A stretch of 39,563 bases of DNA from Proteobacteria bacterium UBA1844 (GTDB lineage: Bacteria; Pseudomonadota; Gammaproteobacteria; Steroidobacterales; Woeseiaceae), in assembly GCA_002338615.1 (NCBI GenBank), contig DDIS01000018.1, forward strand, positions 1-39,563, read 5' to 3'. Both the position numbers and the translations under genes were made by a program. Shown one piece after another: positions 9,327-18,703 of the stretch. Each line of letters begins with the position of its first letter. Positions within the stretch are counted from its first letter, which is position 1. A model generated the notes under the pieces. It saw only the letters and a program-made list of their open reading frames with translations, had not been told where the DNA came from and made no database searches.

Positions 9327-9686
9327 ATGAAGCTGGACAAGAAACAAAATCGTCTGCGTCGCGCACGAAAAGGTCGGGCGAAGATGCGGGAGCTCGGAGC
9401 GAGCCGCTTGACTGTGCATCGCACGCCGCGTCACATCTATGCGCAGATCATTGCGCCGGACGGCGGCACGGTTATCGTCTCTGCATCGACACTGGAGGCG
9501 GAAGTACGTAAGGGTATGCAGAACGGCGGTAACGTTGAGGCAGCCAGCATTGTTGGCGCGCGCATCGCCGAGAAGGCGAAAGCCAAGGGCATCGACACAG
9601 TCGCGTTTGATCGTTCGGGTTTTCGCTACCACGGCCGGGTCAAGGCGCTGGCAGATGCCGCGCGCGAAGCGGGACTGAAGTTTTAG
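9327..9686 (+). CDS. rplR: 50S ribosomal protein L18
   Basis: L18 binds 5S rRNA with L5 and brings it to the 50S subunit. ATG 9327 gives 119 residues (E. coli 117), beginning [17 protein letters not shown]. The longer frame from 9282 runs through the hairpin upstream and adds nothing conserved. The motifs [20 protein letters not shown] (~28-47) and [20 protein letters not shown] (~93-112) are diagnostic. Confidence 0.97.
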   Translation: MKLDKKQNRLRRARKGRAKMRELGASRLTVHRTPRHIYAQIIAPDGGTVIVSASTLEAEVRKGMQNGGNVEAASIVGARIAEKAKAKGIDTVAFDRSGFRYHGRVKALADAAREAGLKF

Positions 9687-9737
9687 TGACGCGTTTTGCG
9701 TTAATAGTTTGATAACGAGTCAATTGGAAAAAATAAC

Positions 9738-9757
9738 AACGACTTTTGTGAGTCGTT
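9738..9757 (+). promoter_or_regulatory. Intercistronic hairpin before rpsE
   Basis: AACGACT (9738-9744) pairs perfectly with AGTCGTT (9751-9757) across a TTTGTG loop. It ends 12 bases before the rpsE ATG and directly precedes the CTGGAT ribosome-binding region, so it could modulate translation start. No T-run follows. The gap between rplR and rpsE is 83 bases, long for this operon. Confidence 0.5.
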
Positions 9758-9769
9758 CTGGATCAAAAC

Positions 9770-10276
9770 ATGGCAAGAAATGAACAAAACCAGTCAAACG
9801 ATGACCTGATCGAGAAGTTGGTCACGGTGAACCGTGTCGCCAAGGTAGTGAAAGGTGGCCGGCAGTTCGGCTTTACAGCGTTGACAGTGGTTGGTGACGG
9901 TCAGGGCCAGGTCGGCTTCGGCTACGGCAAGGCCCGTGAGGTACCGATTGCGATCCAGAAAGCCATGCAGAATGCGCGCAAGAACCTGATCAACATCAGC
10001 CTGAATAACGGCACGCTGCAGTATGCAAAGAAGGGCCACCACGGTGCGACGCTGGTTTATATGCAGCCTGCATCCGAAGGTACCGGTGTTATCGCGGGCG
10101 GTGCGATGCGCGCGGTGTTGGAATGCGCCGGCGTGCGCAACGTGTTGGCCAAGAGCTATGGCTCACGTAATCCGATGAACGTGGTGCGGGCGACGATCAA
10201 GGGCTTGAAGGGAATTCATTCCCCGCAGGCGATTGCAGCCAAGCGCGGCAAAAAAGTTAAGGAGATCGTGGCCTGA
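9770..10276 (+). CDS. rpsE: 30S ribosomal protein S5
   Basis: S5 works at the mRNA entry site with S3 and S4; changes in its N-terminal loop give spectinomycin resistance in E. coli. The protein is 168 residues (E. coli 167). The RNA-binding N-terminal fold includes [19 protein letters not shown] (~22-40) and [12 protein letters not shown] (~48-59), and the C-terminal fold has [20 protein letters not shown]. Confidence 0.97.
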   Translation: MARNEQNQSNDDLIEKLVTVNRVAKVVKGGRQFGFTALTVVGDGQGQVGFGYGKAREVPIAIQKAMQNARKNLINISLNNGTLQYAKKGHHGATLVYMQPASEGTGVIAGGAMRAVLECAGVRNVLAKSYGSRNPMNVVRATIKGLKGIHSPQAIAAKRGKKVKEIVA

Positions 10277-10312
10277 GGCCGCGATCCAAGCGGAACAAAG
10301 TAGAGAAAGACC

Positions 10313-10501
10313 ATGGCGAATCCGAAAGATTTGAAAGTGACACTGATCAAGAGCAGGCACGGCCGACTGAAAAGCCACAAGGCCTGTATTTCCGGTCTGG
10401 GTTTACGCAGGTTGCACCAGAGTGTATCGGTCAGGGACACGCCCGAGAATCGCGGCATGATCAATCGAATTTCGTACCTGGTCACGGTAGAGGAAGCCTG
10501 A
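10313..10501 (+). CDS. rpmD: 50S ribosomal protein L30
   Basis: L30 is a small 50S protein. It has 62 residues, as expected for a bacterial L30 (59 in E. coli). The conserved core is [21 protein letters not shown] (spanning residues ~8-28) followed by [22 protein letters not shown]. The stop is one base before the rplO start, so the two genes are probably coupled. Confidence 0.95.
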   Translation: MANPKDLKVTLIKSRHGRLKSHKACISGLGLRRLHQSVSVRDTPENRGMINRISYLVTVEEA

Positions 10502-10502
10502 C

Positions 10503-10937
10503 ATGCGACTGAATAAACTGGCACCTGGCGAAGGTGCGAAAAAAAATGGCAAGCGCTTCGGACGAGGACACTCCGCAGGTCAGGGCAAGACCAGCGGCCG
10601 AGGCGTCAAGGGCCAGCATGCACGCTCGGGCGGCTATCACAAGGTCGGATTCGAAGGCGGCCAGATGCCGTTGCAGCGGCGCCTGCCGAAAGTCGGCTTT
10701 AATTCGCGGATGGCGAAATACTCAGCCGAGCTGCGCTTGCATGAGCTCAATATCCCGACAGCGGACCTTATTGATCTCGACGAGCTGAAAAAACTGAATC
10801 TCGTAGCTGCCTTCACGACCAAAGTGAAGGTGATCTTATCGGGTGAAATCAACAAGGCAGTGAAACTCAAAGGTATCGCTGTCACTAAAGGTGCGCGGGC
10901 GGCTATCGAAAAAGCCGGCGGCAGCATTGACGCATAA
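10503..10937 (+). CDS. rplO: 50S ribosomal protein L15
   Basis: L15 is a late 50S assembly protein with a long basic N-terminal extension. It has 144 residues, as in E. coli. The glycine/arginine-rich segment [19 protein letters not shown] (~21-39), followed by [18 protein letters not shown], is the family signature. A stem-loop follows before secY. Confidence 0.97.
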   Translation: MRLNKLAPGEGAKKNGKRFGRGHSAGQGKTSGRGVKGQHARSGGYHKVGFEGGQMPLQRRLPKVGFNSRMAKYSAELRLHELNIPTADLIDLDELKKLNLVAAFTTKVKVILSGEINKAVKLKGIAVTKGARAAIEKAGGSIDA

Positions 10938-10941
10938 GGAT

Positions 10942-10964
10942 TGGTGCCCAGGTATCGGGTACCA
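10942..10964 (+). promoter_or_regulatory. Intercistronic hairpin between rplO and secY
   Basis: TGGTGCCC (10942-10949) pairs with GGGTACCA (10957-10964) over a 7-base loop; seven pairs are Watson-Crick and one is G-U. No T-run follows, so it is not a terminator. It could be a processing or stability element that sets the ratio of ribosomal proteins to SecY; this is inference. Confidence 0.5.
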
Positions 10965-10994
10965 GCTTAATGACAAGCTTAAACAGGACTGATC

Positions 10995-12356
10995 GTGGCT
11001 AAAAAGCCCTTCAAAAATCCGGCAGATCTTGCAAAATCGGCAAGCAAAATGGCTGAGCTCAAGTCTCGCATATTTTTCTTGATCGGTGCTTTGATTGTGT
11101 TCCGTGTGGGCACCTACATTCCTGTGCCGGGCGTGGATCCGGTTGCGCTGACCGAGTTCTTCAACCAGCAGTCCGGCAATCTGCTCGGTTTGTTCAATAT
11201 GTTCTCTGGTGGTGCGTTGTCCCGTTTCGGCCTGTTTGCCCTCGGTATCATGCCGTACATTTCTTCGTCCATTATCATGCAGATGGCGAGCCACATCGTG
11301 CCGCAAATGCAGCAGCTAAGAAAAGAGGGCGAGCAGGGTCGCCAGCAGATCGTCAAGTACACGCGCTGGGGCACAGTCGCTCTTGCCAGTTTTCAGTCAG
11401 TCGCGGCCGCCTCCTGGTTGCAAAGCCAGTCCGGCCTGGTCGTGAATCCGGGTCCGAGCTTCCTGGTGACGGCCTGCATTACGCTGGTGACAGGCACGAT
11501 GTTTCTGATGTGGCTGGGCGAACAGATCACGGAACGTGGTATTGGCAACGGAATCTCGATGATTATTCTCGCCGGCATTGTTGCCGGTATGCCGGCCGCG
11601 ATTGCCGGCTCCGCGGAGCTGGTGCGCAACGGCGAAATGTCGCCGGCGACTGCAATCCTGATGCTCCTCGGTGCCGTTGCCGCGATTATTTTCGTTGTGT
11701 ACATGGAACGTGCACAGCGTCGAATTACGGTGAACTACGCGCGCCGCCAGCAAGGGCGCAAGATGTTTGCCGCGCAAAGCACACACCTGCCGTTCAAGAT
11801 TAATATGTCCGGTGTAATTCCGCCGATTTTCGCCTCGAGTATCCTGTTATTTCCGGCGACGATCGCGCAGTTTTTTGGCCAGTCAGCGCACCCCGGGCCA
11901 TTTCAGCGTTTTCTGCAGACCATGGGCGCAAACCTTGGGCCAGGCCAGCCGATCTATGTGTTGTTGTACGCAGCTCTTATCATATTTTTCTGCTTTTTTT
12001 ATACGGCGCTGATGTACAACTCGAAGGACACGGCTGACAGTCTGAAGAAAGCAGGCGCATTTCTACCCGGCATACGCCCGGGTGCGCATACAGCGGATTA
12101 CATCGACAAGGTACTGACGCGACTGACGTTCTGGGGCGCACTGTATGTTGCAGCCGTTTGCACGTTGCCAGAACTGGTCCGCATGTTTAACCCGTCGTTA
12201 CCGTTCAGTTTTGGTGGCACGTCACTATTGATTCTCGTCGTCGTTACGATGGACTTCATGTCGCAGTTACAAGCGCATGCAATGAGCCAGCAGTACGAAG
12301 GCATGATGCAGAAGGCCAACTTGCGAAATTACGGCAAGGGTGGCCAGTTACGCTGA
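10995..12356 (+). CDS. secY: Protein translocase subunit SecY
   Basis: SecY is the ten-helix channel of the Sec translocon, exporting or inserting proteins with SecE, SecG and SecA. The protein is 453 residues (E. coli 443). Family blocks are GTYIPVPGVDP (~38-48), the plug-region stretch NMFSGGALSRFGLFALGIMPYI, and GGTSLLILVVVTMDFM near the C-terminus. The start is GTG 10995, with AGGA at 10985-10988. The C-terminal tail RNYGKGGQLR is basic, as is usual for the SecA/ribosome-facing side. As in other bacteria it ends the spc operon, next to rpmJ. Confidence 0.98.
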   Translation: MAKKPFKNPADLAKSASKMAELKSRIFFLIGALIVFRVGTYIPVPGVDPVALTEFFNQQSGNLLGLFNMFSGGALSRFGLFALGIMPYISSSIIMQMASHIVPQMQQLRKEGEQGRQQIVKYTRWGTVALASFQSVAAASWLQSQSGLVVNPGPSFLVTACITLVTGTMFLMWLGEQITERGIGNGISMIILAGIVAGMPAAIAGSAELVRNGEMSPATAILMLLGAVAAIIFVVYMERAQRRITVNYARRQQGRKMFAAQSTHLPFKINMSGVIPPIFASSILLFPATIAQFFGQSAHPGPFQRFLQTMGANLGPGQPIYVLLYAALIIFFCFFYTALMYNSKDTADSLKKAGAFLPGIRPGAHTADYIDKVLTRLTFWGALYVAAVCTLPELVRMFNPSLPFSFGGTSLLILVVVTMDFMSQLQAHAMSQQYEGMMQKANLRNYGKGGQLR

Positions 12357-12383
12357 TTATTCAGCGGGATTTGGAGAGCGCTC

Positions 12384-12497
12384 ATGAAAGTAAGGGCATC
12401 AGTCAGAAAGATTTGCAGAAATTGCAAGATAATTCGACGCAATGGCGTTGTGCGGGTGATTTGCACCGACGCGCGACACAAGCAGCGTCAAGGTTAA
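12384..12497 (+). CDS. rpmJ: 50S ribosomal protein L36, zinc-binding form
   Basis: L36 is the smallest 50S protein. The frame encodes 37 residues, starting [19 protein letters not shown] and ending RHKQRQG. Zinc ligands Cys11, Cys14, Cys27 and His32 are all present, so this is the C+ form. A GGAG ribosome-binding site (12372-12375) lies 8 bases upstream. The stop is 18 bases before the rpsM start. Confidence 0.95.
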   Translation: MKVRASVRKICRNCKIIRRNGVVRVICTDARHKQRQG

Positions 12498-12515
12498 TTG
12501 ATAAGGAACTCGCTA

Positions 12516-12872
12516 GTGGCACGTATAGCAGGCATAAACATTCCGCTGACCAAGCACGTAGTGATCGCGCTAACGGCGATCTACGGAATCGGAAATTCAC
12601 GCGCGAAGAAGATTTGCGAAGCAGCCGGTGTTGCTCCGCACACGCCGGTAAAAGACCTGGCTGAGCCCGAGGTGGCTAACCTCAGGACAGCGGTTGCAAC
12701 ATTTACCGTTGAAGGCGACTTGCGTCGTGAAATTTCAATGAATATCAAGCGCCTCATGGATCTCGGCAGCTATCGCGGTATTCGGCATCGTCGCGGGCTT
12801 CCGCTTCGGGGTCAGCGTACGCGGACAAACGCACGGACGCGGAAAGGCCCGAGAAGGCCGATTAAGCGGTAA
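12516..12872 (+). CDS. rpsM: 30S ribosomal protein S13
   Basis: S13 forms the head bridges B1a/B1b and contacts tRNA. The GTG at 12516 gives [14 protein letters not shown] and 118 residues, identical in length to E. coli; AAGGA (12503-12507) sits 8 bases upstream. A TTG at 12498 in the same frame is rejected. The C-terminal block [21 protein letters not shown], split around residues 88-108, and the basic end [10 protein letters not shown] are canonical. In E. coli it opens the alpha operon. Confidence 0.97.
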   Translation: MARIAGINIPLTKHVVIALTAIYGIGNSRAKKICEAAGVAPHTPVKDLAEPEVANLRTAVATFTVEGDLRREISMNIKRLMDLGSYRGIRHRRGLPLRGQRTRTNARTRKGPRRPIKR

Positions 12873-12886
12873 ACGTTTTTACGAAC

Positions 12887-12920
12887 ACTATTCGAATTAT
12901 CAGTTTCTGAGCCGAATAGT
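12887..12920 (+). promoter_or_regulatory. Intercistronic hairpin before rpsK
   Basis: ACTATTCG (12887-12894) pairs perfectly with CGAATAGT (12913-12920), with an 18-base loop. The 3' arm ends 5 bases before the GAGGA ribosome-binding site of rpsK (12926-12930), whose start codon is the weak TTG. A stem at this place could lower or regulate translation of rpsK and downstream coupled genes. In E. coli, S4 binds the leader of rpsM instead; any S4 link here is speculation. Confidence 0.5.
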
Positions 12921-12937
12921 ACGATGAGGATATTAGC

Positions 12938-13318
12938 TTGGCAGAAGTTAAAAAGAAGAAGGTTAAAAAGCATGTAGTTGACGCTGTTGCGCACATTCAT
13001 GCTTCCTTCAACAATACGATTATCACGATCACTGACCGTCAGGGTAATACGCTTTCCTGGGCGACGGCGGGTGGTTGTGGATTCCGAGGCTCACGTAAGT
13101 CGACGCCGTTCGCTGCGCAGGTTGCAAGCGACAAGGCCGGTCGAGTGGCCCTCGAGTTTGGCGTCAAGAACATTGACGTAAAGGTCAAGGGACCGGGTCC
13201 CGGTCGCGAGTCCGCGGTTCGAGCACTGAACGTACTGGGCTTTCGGATCCAACACATTGAGGACGTGACACCGATTCCACACAACGGATGTCGTCCGCCG
13301 AAAAAACGCCGAGTGTAG
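12938..13318 (+). CDS. rpsK: 30S ribosomal protein S11
   Basis: S11 shapes the 30S platform near the E site and the Shine-Dalgarno cleft. The protein is 126 residues (E. coli 129). The frame has no ATG or GTG near the conserved start; TTG at 12938 fits, 7 bases after GAGGA. Signatures are [19 protein letters not shown] (~20-38), [16 protein letters not shown] and the C-terminal [22 protein letters not shown] start for a core ribosomal gene is unusual. Confidence 0.97.
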   Translation: MAEVKKKKVKKHVVDAVAHIHASFNNTIITITDRQGNTLSWATAGGCGFRGSRKSTPFAAQVASDKAGRVALEFGVKNIDVKVKGPGPGRESAVRALNVLGFRIQHIEDVTPIPHNGCRPPKKRRV

Positions 13319-13330
13319 AGGCATAAGTAG

Positions 13331-13951
13331 ATGGCAAGATATTTAGGACCAAAATGCAAACTGTCCCGCCGCGAAGGTACGGACCTGTTTCTGAAGAGCG
13401 GAATTCGTCCGCTCGAGTCAAAGTGCAAGCTGGATGTACCGCCGGGCGGAGCAGCACAGCGGCGCCCGCGACTCTCGGAATACGGACTCCAGTTGCGCGA
13501 AAAGCAGAAGCTGCGTCGGATGTACGGTGTGCTGGAACGTCAGTTCCGCAACTATTACAAGCGTGCGGCACAGCTCAAAGGCTCGACGGGTGAAAATCTG
13601 TTGCGATTGCTCGAGGGTCGTCTGGACAACGTCGTTTACCGGATGGGCTTCGCTGCTACTCGCGCGGAAGCTCGCCAGCTTGTCAGCCACAAGAGCATCG
13701 AAGTGAATGGCAAAGTTGTCAATATTCCCTCGGCCCAGCTAAAAGCCGGGGACGCGATCGGTGTTCGCGAAAAAGCCAAGAAGCAGCTTCGTATCCAGGC
13801 TGCGCTGGAGATTTCCGGTCAGGTCGGTCTGCCGGACTGGGTTGACGTGGATACGACCAAGATGGCCGGAGTTTTGAAATCGTTGCCGGATCGGGAAGAT
13901 GTTCTCCCGGATATCAACGAAAACCTTGTCGTCGAGCTTTACTCGAAGTAG
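13331..13951 (+). CDS. rpsD: 30S ribosomal protein S4
   Basis: S4 is a primary assembly protein of the 30S subunit, affects decoding accuracy and mRNA unwinding, and in E. coli represses the alpha operon. The length of 206 residues equals E. coli. It starts [24 protein letters not shown] in two joined blocks. The S4 RNA-binding domain (~94-155) includes [20 protein letters not shown] (~94-113), and the protein ends [12 protein letters not shown]. Confidence 0.98.
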   Translation: MARYLGPKCKLSRREGTDLFLKSGIRPLESKCKLDVPPGGAAQRRPRLSEYGLQLREKQKLRRMYGVLERQFRNYYKRAAQLKGSTGENLLRLLEGRLDNVVYRMGFAATRAEARQLVSHKSIEVNGKVVNIPSAQLKAGDAIGVREKAKKQLRIQAALEISGQVGLPDWVDVDTTKMAGVLKSLPDREDVLPDINENLVVELYSK

Positions 13952-13969
13952 TCAGGAGGGTTTTTACCC

Positions 13970-14971
13970 ATGCAGGAATCTGTACACGAATTTTTGAAGC
14001 CACGGGTCGTAAAAGTTTCGCCGGTCAACGACTTGCAAGCGAAGGTTACTATCGAACCGTTCGAGCGAGGCTTCGGTCACACATTGGGCAACGCTTTGCG
14101 TCGCATCCTGTTGTCATCGATGCCGGGCGCGTCCGTCACGGAAGCTGAAATCGAAGGCGTACTGCACGAATACACCAGTATCGAGGGTGTGCAGGAAGAC
14201 GTTGTTGATATTCTCTTGAATCTGAAGCAGGTCGCTGTGCGCATGAATTCGCGTGACACGGCTGAGCTCAGGCTGTCCAAGAAAGGCCCCGGTCCGGTTA
14301 CAGCTGGCGATATCCAGCTTGACCACGACGTTGAAATCATGAATCCGGAACTCGTTATCGCAAATTTGACGAGTGCCGGCGAACTGAACATGATTCTCAA
14401 GGTCGAGCGCGGCCGTGGCTATCGACCGGCGACACAACGTCCGACATTCGAGGACCAGGCAGGGCCGATCGGCCGCCTGCAACTCGATGCGTCGTTCAGC
14501 CCGATTCATCGCGTGACGTACAACGTCGAGGCGGCCCGAGTCGAGCAGCGTACCGATCTGGATAAGCTGATAATTGACATTGAGACGAATGGAACGATTG
14601 ATCCGGAAGAAGCGATTCGTCGCGCTGGCAGTATCCTGAAAGACCAGTTGTCTGTATTCGTTGACCTGCAAGGTCAGGAAGAAGGCGTTGGCGCACAGGC
14701 TGAAAATCAGGTCGATCCAATTCTGCTGCGGCCGGTTGACGAGCTCGAACTTACGGTTCGCTCGGCCAACTGCCTCAAAGCAGAAAACATCATGTACATC
14801 GGCGATCTGGTGCAGCGTACCGAAGTTGAATTGCTACGTACGCCGAACCTGGGCAAGAAGTCGCTCACCGAAATCAAGGAAGTGCTCGAAGGGCACGGTC
14901 TTGGTCTTGGCATGCGGCTCGAGAACTGGCCGCCGGCAAGCCTGCGCCCGGAGCACGAACTCGCTCTTTAG
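13970..14971 (+). CDS. rpoA: DNA-directed RNA polymerase subunit alpha
   Basis: The alpha subunit dimerises to nucleate RNA polymerase, and its C-terminal domain binds UP elements and activators. The protein is 333 residues (E. coli 329). The N-terminal domain carries [20 protein letters not shown] (~33-52). The C-terminal domain contains [14 protein letters not shown], with Arg264 matching E. coli Arg265 that contacts DNA, then [14 protein letters not shown] and [12 protein letters not shown]. The strong match of the alpha-CTD fits CRP-type activation as proposed at 19877. An AGGAGG site precedes the ATG. Confidence 0.99.
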   Translation: MQESVHEFLKPRVVKVSPVNDLQAKVTIEPFERGFGHTLGNALRRILLSSMPGASVTEAEIEGVLHEYTSIEGVQEDVVDILLNLKQVAVRMNSRDTAELRLSKKGPGPVTAGDIQLDHDVEIMNPELVIANLTSAGELNMILKVERGRGYRPATQRPTFEDQAGPIGRLQLDASFSPIHRVTYNVEAARVEQRTDLDKLIIDIETNGTIDPEEAIRRAGSILKDQLSVFVDLQGQEEGVGAQAENQVDPILLRPVDELELTVRSANCLKAENIMYIGDLVQRTEVELLRTPNLGKKSLTEIKEVLEGHGLGLGMRLENWPPASLRPEHELAL

Positions 14972-15010
14972 GTCGCTCTTTTTAGATATGGATTAATGTA
15001 GGACAGTCAA

Positions 15011-15394
15011 ATGCGTCATAGAAAATCCGGCCGGCGCCTGGGCCGCAACAGCTCTCATCGCAAAGCCATGTTTCGTAACATGGCAGCGTCGATGCTGAAA
15101 CATGAAACGATTCGTACGACTTTACCAAAAGCGAAGGAATTGCGTCGTGTGGTCGAGCCGTTGATTACGCTCGGCAAGGAAGACAGTGTCGCGAACCGGC
15201 GCCTCGCGTTTGACCGTTTGCGTGACAAGGAAGTGGTCGGCAAGTTGTTCAAGGACCTCGGACCGCGTTTCAAAGCACGTCCTGGCGGCTACCTGCGTAT
15301 CCTGAAAACAGGACCACGCCCGGGCGACAATGCTCCGATGGCGATCGTCATGCTTACCGACAAGGCCCCGGTCGACGCTGCAACAGACGAGTAA
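15011..15394 (+). CDS. rplQ: 50S ribosomal protein L17
   Basis: L17 is a 50S protein near the tunnel exit. It is 127 residues, as in E. coli. It begins [20 protein letters not shown], and the block [13 protein letters not shown] lies at ~44-56. It is the last gene of the cluster, followed by an intrinsic terminator 29 bases downstream. Confidence 0.97.
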   Translation: MRHRKSGRRLGRNSSHRKAMFRNMAASMLKHETIRTTLPKAKELRRVVEPLITLGKEDSVANRRLAFDRLRDKEVVGKLFKDLGPRFKARPGGYLRILKTGPRPGDNAPMAIVMLTDKAPVDAATDE

Positions 15395-15422
15395 GGCGGG
15401 GTTCGCCTGGTCAACAAATAAG

Positions 15423-15446
15423 AAAGGGGCCTTGTGCCCCTTTTTT
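15423..15446 (+). terminator. Rho-independent terminator of the ribosomal cluster
   Basis: AAAGGGGC (15423-15430) pairs with GCCCCTTT (15436-15443) over a CTTGT loop, and six T run from 15441 to 15446. On the opposite strand the stem is followed by TTTCTTATTT, so it could also stop transcripts of the converging efflux gene, though that gene ends 130 bases away. Confidence 0.9.
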
Positions 15447-15574
15447 GTTGTCGAGGATCGTTGCGTGGAGCGCAGGCGCTAGCTGTTGAGCGCTGCAGCG
15501 GCTGCGACCGACTTGCGAGCTTCGCCAGGGGATTCTCGCATCTCTTGCCGCCCAATGGCCAACGGCGCAGCGAC

Positions 15575-18500
15575 TTACTTCGATGCGGGTAGCGGCACTT
15601 TGTCCCGATTTGCCCTGAGTTTCGCGATAAGTCGCGACACATACTCCGGTGAATGCGTATTTCTCGCGATCAGACTGTAGGCAACCGGTACGACAACCAG
15701 TGTCAGGACCATGGCGAAACTGACGCCGAAAAAGACCACGGCACCGATCGACTGGCGTGAAAGTGCGCCGGCGCCGCTTGCTATGAGCAACGGAATTGCA
15801 CCAAACGCGGTACACAGGCTGGTCATCAGAACAGGCCGCAGGCGTGTTTTCGATGCCTGCACGATCGCGGCCTTGAATTCCACCCCGGAATCCCGGAGCT
15901 GGTTGGCAAACTCCACAATCAGGATACCGTTCTTGGCGGCAAGCCCGATCAACATGACCGCACCGATTTGACTGTAGATGTTGATCGACGAGTCAAACAC
16001 GAATAAGCCCACCAACGCCCCGGTAATCGCAAGCGGTACGGTCGTCATGATAATCAATGGATGGCGAAAGCTTTCAAACTGCGCCGCCAGCACCAGGTAG
16101 GCGATCGTCAGGGCCAGTATGAATGTCAGGTAAATCGCATTGCCGGTGTTTTTGAAATCGCGCGACTCGCCGTCATAGTTGAGCCGCGCCGACTCAGGTA
16201 ATTGCTCGGCGACAAGCGTTTCGAGATAGTTCAGGGCCTCTCCCAGCGAATAGCCCGGGTTGAGTGAGCCACTGATACTGATTGCACGCATGCGGTCGAA
16301 GCGCCTGAGGTCTACGGGTCCCGCAACCTCTTCCAGCGTGATGAGGTTCGAAAGCGGGATCAGCCGGCCGGAGCCCGACGAGCGCACATAAATCGATTCA
16401 AGATCGCTCGGCGTTTGCCGGCGTTCATCGGCGCCCTGCAAAATGACCTTGTATTCCTCGCCTTTGTCGATGAATGTCGTTACCACGCGTGACCCTAAAA
16501 TGGTCTCCAGCGTACGCCCGACATTTGACAGGGACACCCCCAGATCCGCGGCCCGATCACGGTTAATTGCAACATTGATTTTCGGCTTCCGTTCCTTGTA
16601 GTCGGATTCGAGATTGGATAGTCCCGGGTTATTCTCCGCTTCACGCAATATCACGTCGCGCCACTCGGCAAGTTCCTCGTAGCTGGTGCCGCCGAGGACA
16701 ATATTCAGAGGTCGGCTACTCTGTCCGAGGCTCCAGGCGCCCGGCGCAAATGCGAATGCCTGCACACCCGGCAGCTTATTAAGTTCGGCATTCCAGCCGG
16801 CCACGATTTCGTTGGCAGTGCGATCGCGTTTGTCCCAGACCTGTAGCGGCGCTATCACCATGCCGGTATTCACATCCGCGCCGCCGCCCCAGCTGCCGGA
16901 ACGTCCAAGTACGCGCAGCACATCGCCTTTTTCTTTGTCTTTCATGACGATTTTTTCGGCGGCTTCCACGTAACCTAACGTGTAATCAAGGCTCGCACCG
17001 TCCGGCGCCGTAAGGCTTATCATCGCCATTCCGCGGTCTTCTCGAGGCATATACTCGACAGGAATCTTCCCGACGAGCAACAAGCTTGAGCCGAATATTA
17101 AAATCGCGAAAATGATTACGACCAGAGGGTGGGCAATCGCCCTGTGTAACAGGCGCTCATAGGCGCGCGACAGGCTTTGAAAGAGTCGATCGATGATGCG
17201 CGTTACGCGACCCCGGTGCAGCCGGTTGTCGGCAAACAGCTTCGTGGTGAGCATGGGTACCAGCGTGAGCGCAATCAGGCTCGAAAAGAGTACCGCGGCA
17301 GCAAGTGATATCCCGAATTCCCGGAACACTTCGCCAATATTGCCGGGCATGAATGATACCGGCAGGATGACGGCGACCAACACGAGTGTGGTCGCGATAA
17401 CGGCAAAACCAATCTCGCGGCTGCCGTTGATGGCCGCTAACAGCGTTGGTTCCTTGTTTTCGATGCGCCGCGCAATATTCTCCAGGACGACAATTGCGTC
17501 GTCAACGACCAGTCCGATAGCGAGCACGAAGCCCAGCAACGTCAATGTATTGATCGAAAATCCGAGCGCCGCCATGACAATGAAAGCGGCAATGATCGAA
17601 ATAGGAATTGTGATCGCCGGAATGATCGTCGCGCGAATAGTACCAATGAAGCCGTAAATAACCACGAGCACCAGCAGCAGTGCAAGGCCGAGGGCCTTCG
17701 CGACCTCCTTCATGGACGCGCGAATAAATATCGCGTTATCCATGTTAACGCCAAGATTGATATCGGCGGGTAAAGAGGACTGCAGTTCGTCGATTCGTTT
17801 CGCGACGTCCGCATTCACCTGCAGAATATTAGCCTGCGCCTGGGGCACCACGCCGAGGCTCATCCCGGTTTTACCATCCGTACGCGAGAAGCTGCGCACG
17901 TTCTCGGGTGCCATTTCTATGTCGGCGACTTCGCCAAGCCGGACCAGGTAATTGTCCGCACCCTGCATCAGGACCAGTTGTTCAAAGTCAGCTACGGTCA
18001 GGTAGCCGGTGTCGGTGCGCAGGGTAAATTCGCGGGTAGTGGACTCGAGACGCCCGGACGGAATTTGCACGTTTTCGCGTCGCAAAGCGTCTTCCACGTC
18101 GGTGACGGTCAGATTGCGTGCCGCGAGGCGCTTTGGGTCAACCCAGACGCGCATGGCGGGACGTCGACTGCCGCTGCCGCGTATCGTCGCAACTCCTTCA
18201 ACGACCGACAGTGCATCAACGAGATAGCGTTCCGCGTAGTCTGAGACCTCCATGAGCGAGCGACTGTCGCTCGATACATCGATCCACATCGTGGTGGTCG
18301 ATGAGCTGTCCTGCTTGGTAACTTCCGGCGGATCAGCCTCGTCGGGCAAGTTGCCGAGCACGCGGCTGACGCGATCACGAACGTCGTTCGCGGCGGAGTC
18401 CACGTCGCGGTCACTGCTGAACTCAATCGAAATGGTCGAGCGTTCATCGTAGCTGCGCGAGGATATCTTGGTGATGCCCGATATTCCGGCGATCTGATCT

Positions 18501-18703
18501 TCAATAATCTGTGTTACGCGCCGCTCGACAATGTCGGATGCGGCGCCGCGATAGCTCGTGCTGATTGATACAACGGGTCGTTGTATATCCGGATATTCGC
18601 GGATCGACATGCTTTGCAGGGACATCAGGCCAATGATGACCAGGATCAGGGAGATGACCGCCGCGAATACCGGCCGCCGTACAGAGACGTCAGAAATCAG
18701 CAT
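15575..18703 (-). CDS. RND efflux permease, HAE1 (AcrB-like) family
   Basis: This inner-membrane proton-driven pump would export hydrophobic compounds through a tripartite complex. The protein has 1042 residues (AcrB 1049), with helices at both ends and two large periplasmic loops. The proton-relay residues are present: Asp401-Asp402 in GLVVDDAIVVLENI (AcrB Asp407/408) and Lys924 in GLAAKNGILIVEFA (AcrB Lys940). I chose ATG 18703 (MLISDVSVRRPVFA) as the usual family start; ATG 18712 is possible, and both overlap the adaptor gene. No outer-membrane TolC-type gene is nearby, so the channel must come from elsewhere. The substrate cannot be read from the sequence. Confidence 0.93.
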   Translation of the reverse strand: MLISDVSVRRPVFAAVISLILVIIGLMSLQSMSIREYPDIQRPVVSISTSYRGAASDIVERRVTQIIEDQIAGISGITKISSRSYDERSTISIEFSSDRDVDSAANDVRDRVSRVLGNLPDEADPPEVTKQDSSSTTTMWIDVSSDSRSLMEVSDYAERYLVDALSVVEGVATIRGSGSRRPAMRVWVDPKRLAARNLTVTDVEDALRRENVQIPSGRLESTTREFTLRTDTGYLTVADFEQLVLMQGADNYLVRLGEVADIEMAPENVRSFSRTDGKTGMSLGVVPQAQANILQVNADVAKRIDELQSSLPADINLGVNMDNAIFIRASMKEVAKALGLALLLVLVVIYGFIGTIRATIIPAITIPISIIAAFIVMAALGFSINTLTLLGFVLAIGLVVDDAIVVLENIARRIENKEPTLLAAINGSREIGFAVIATTLVLVAVILPVSFMPGNIGEVFREFGISLAAAVLFSSLIALTLVPMLTTKLFADNRLHRGRVTRIIDRLFQSLSRAYERLLHRAIAHPLVVIIFAILIFGSSLLLVGKIPVEYMPREDRGMAMISLTAPDGASLDYTLGYVEAAEKIVMKDKEKGDVLRVLGRSGSWGGGADVNTGMVIAPLQVWDKRDRTANEIVAGWNAELNKLPGVQAFAFAPGAWSLGQSSRPLNIVLGGTSYEELAEWRDVILREAENNPGLSNLESDYKERKPKINVAINRDRAADLGVSLSNVGRTLETILGSRVVTTFIDKGEEYKVILQGADERRQTPSDLESIYVRSSGSGRLIPLSNLITLEEVAGPVDLRRFDRMRAISISGSLNPGYSLGEALNYLETLVAEQLPESARLNYDGESRDFKNTGNAIYLTFILALTIAYLVLAAQFESFRHPLIIMTTVPLAITGALVGLFVFDSSINIYSQIGAVMLIGLAAKNGILIVEFANQLRDSGVEFKAAIVQASKTRLRPVLMTSLCTAFGAIPLLIASGAGALSRQSIGAVVFFGVSFAMVLTLVVVPVAYSLIARNTHSPEYVSRLIAKLRANRDKVPLPASK

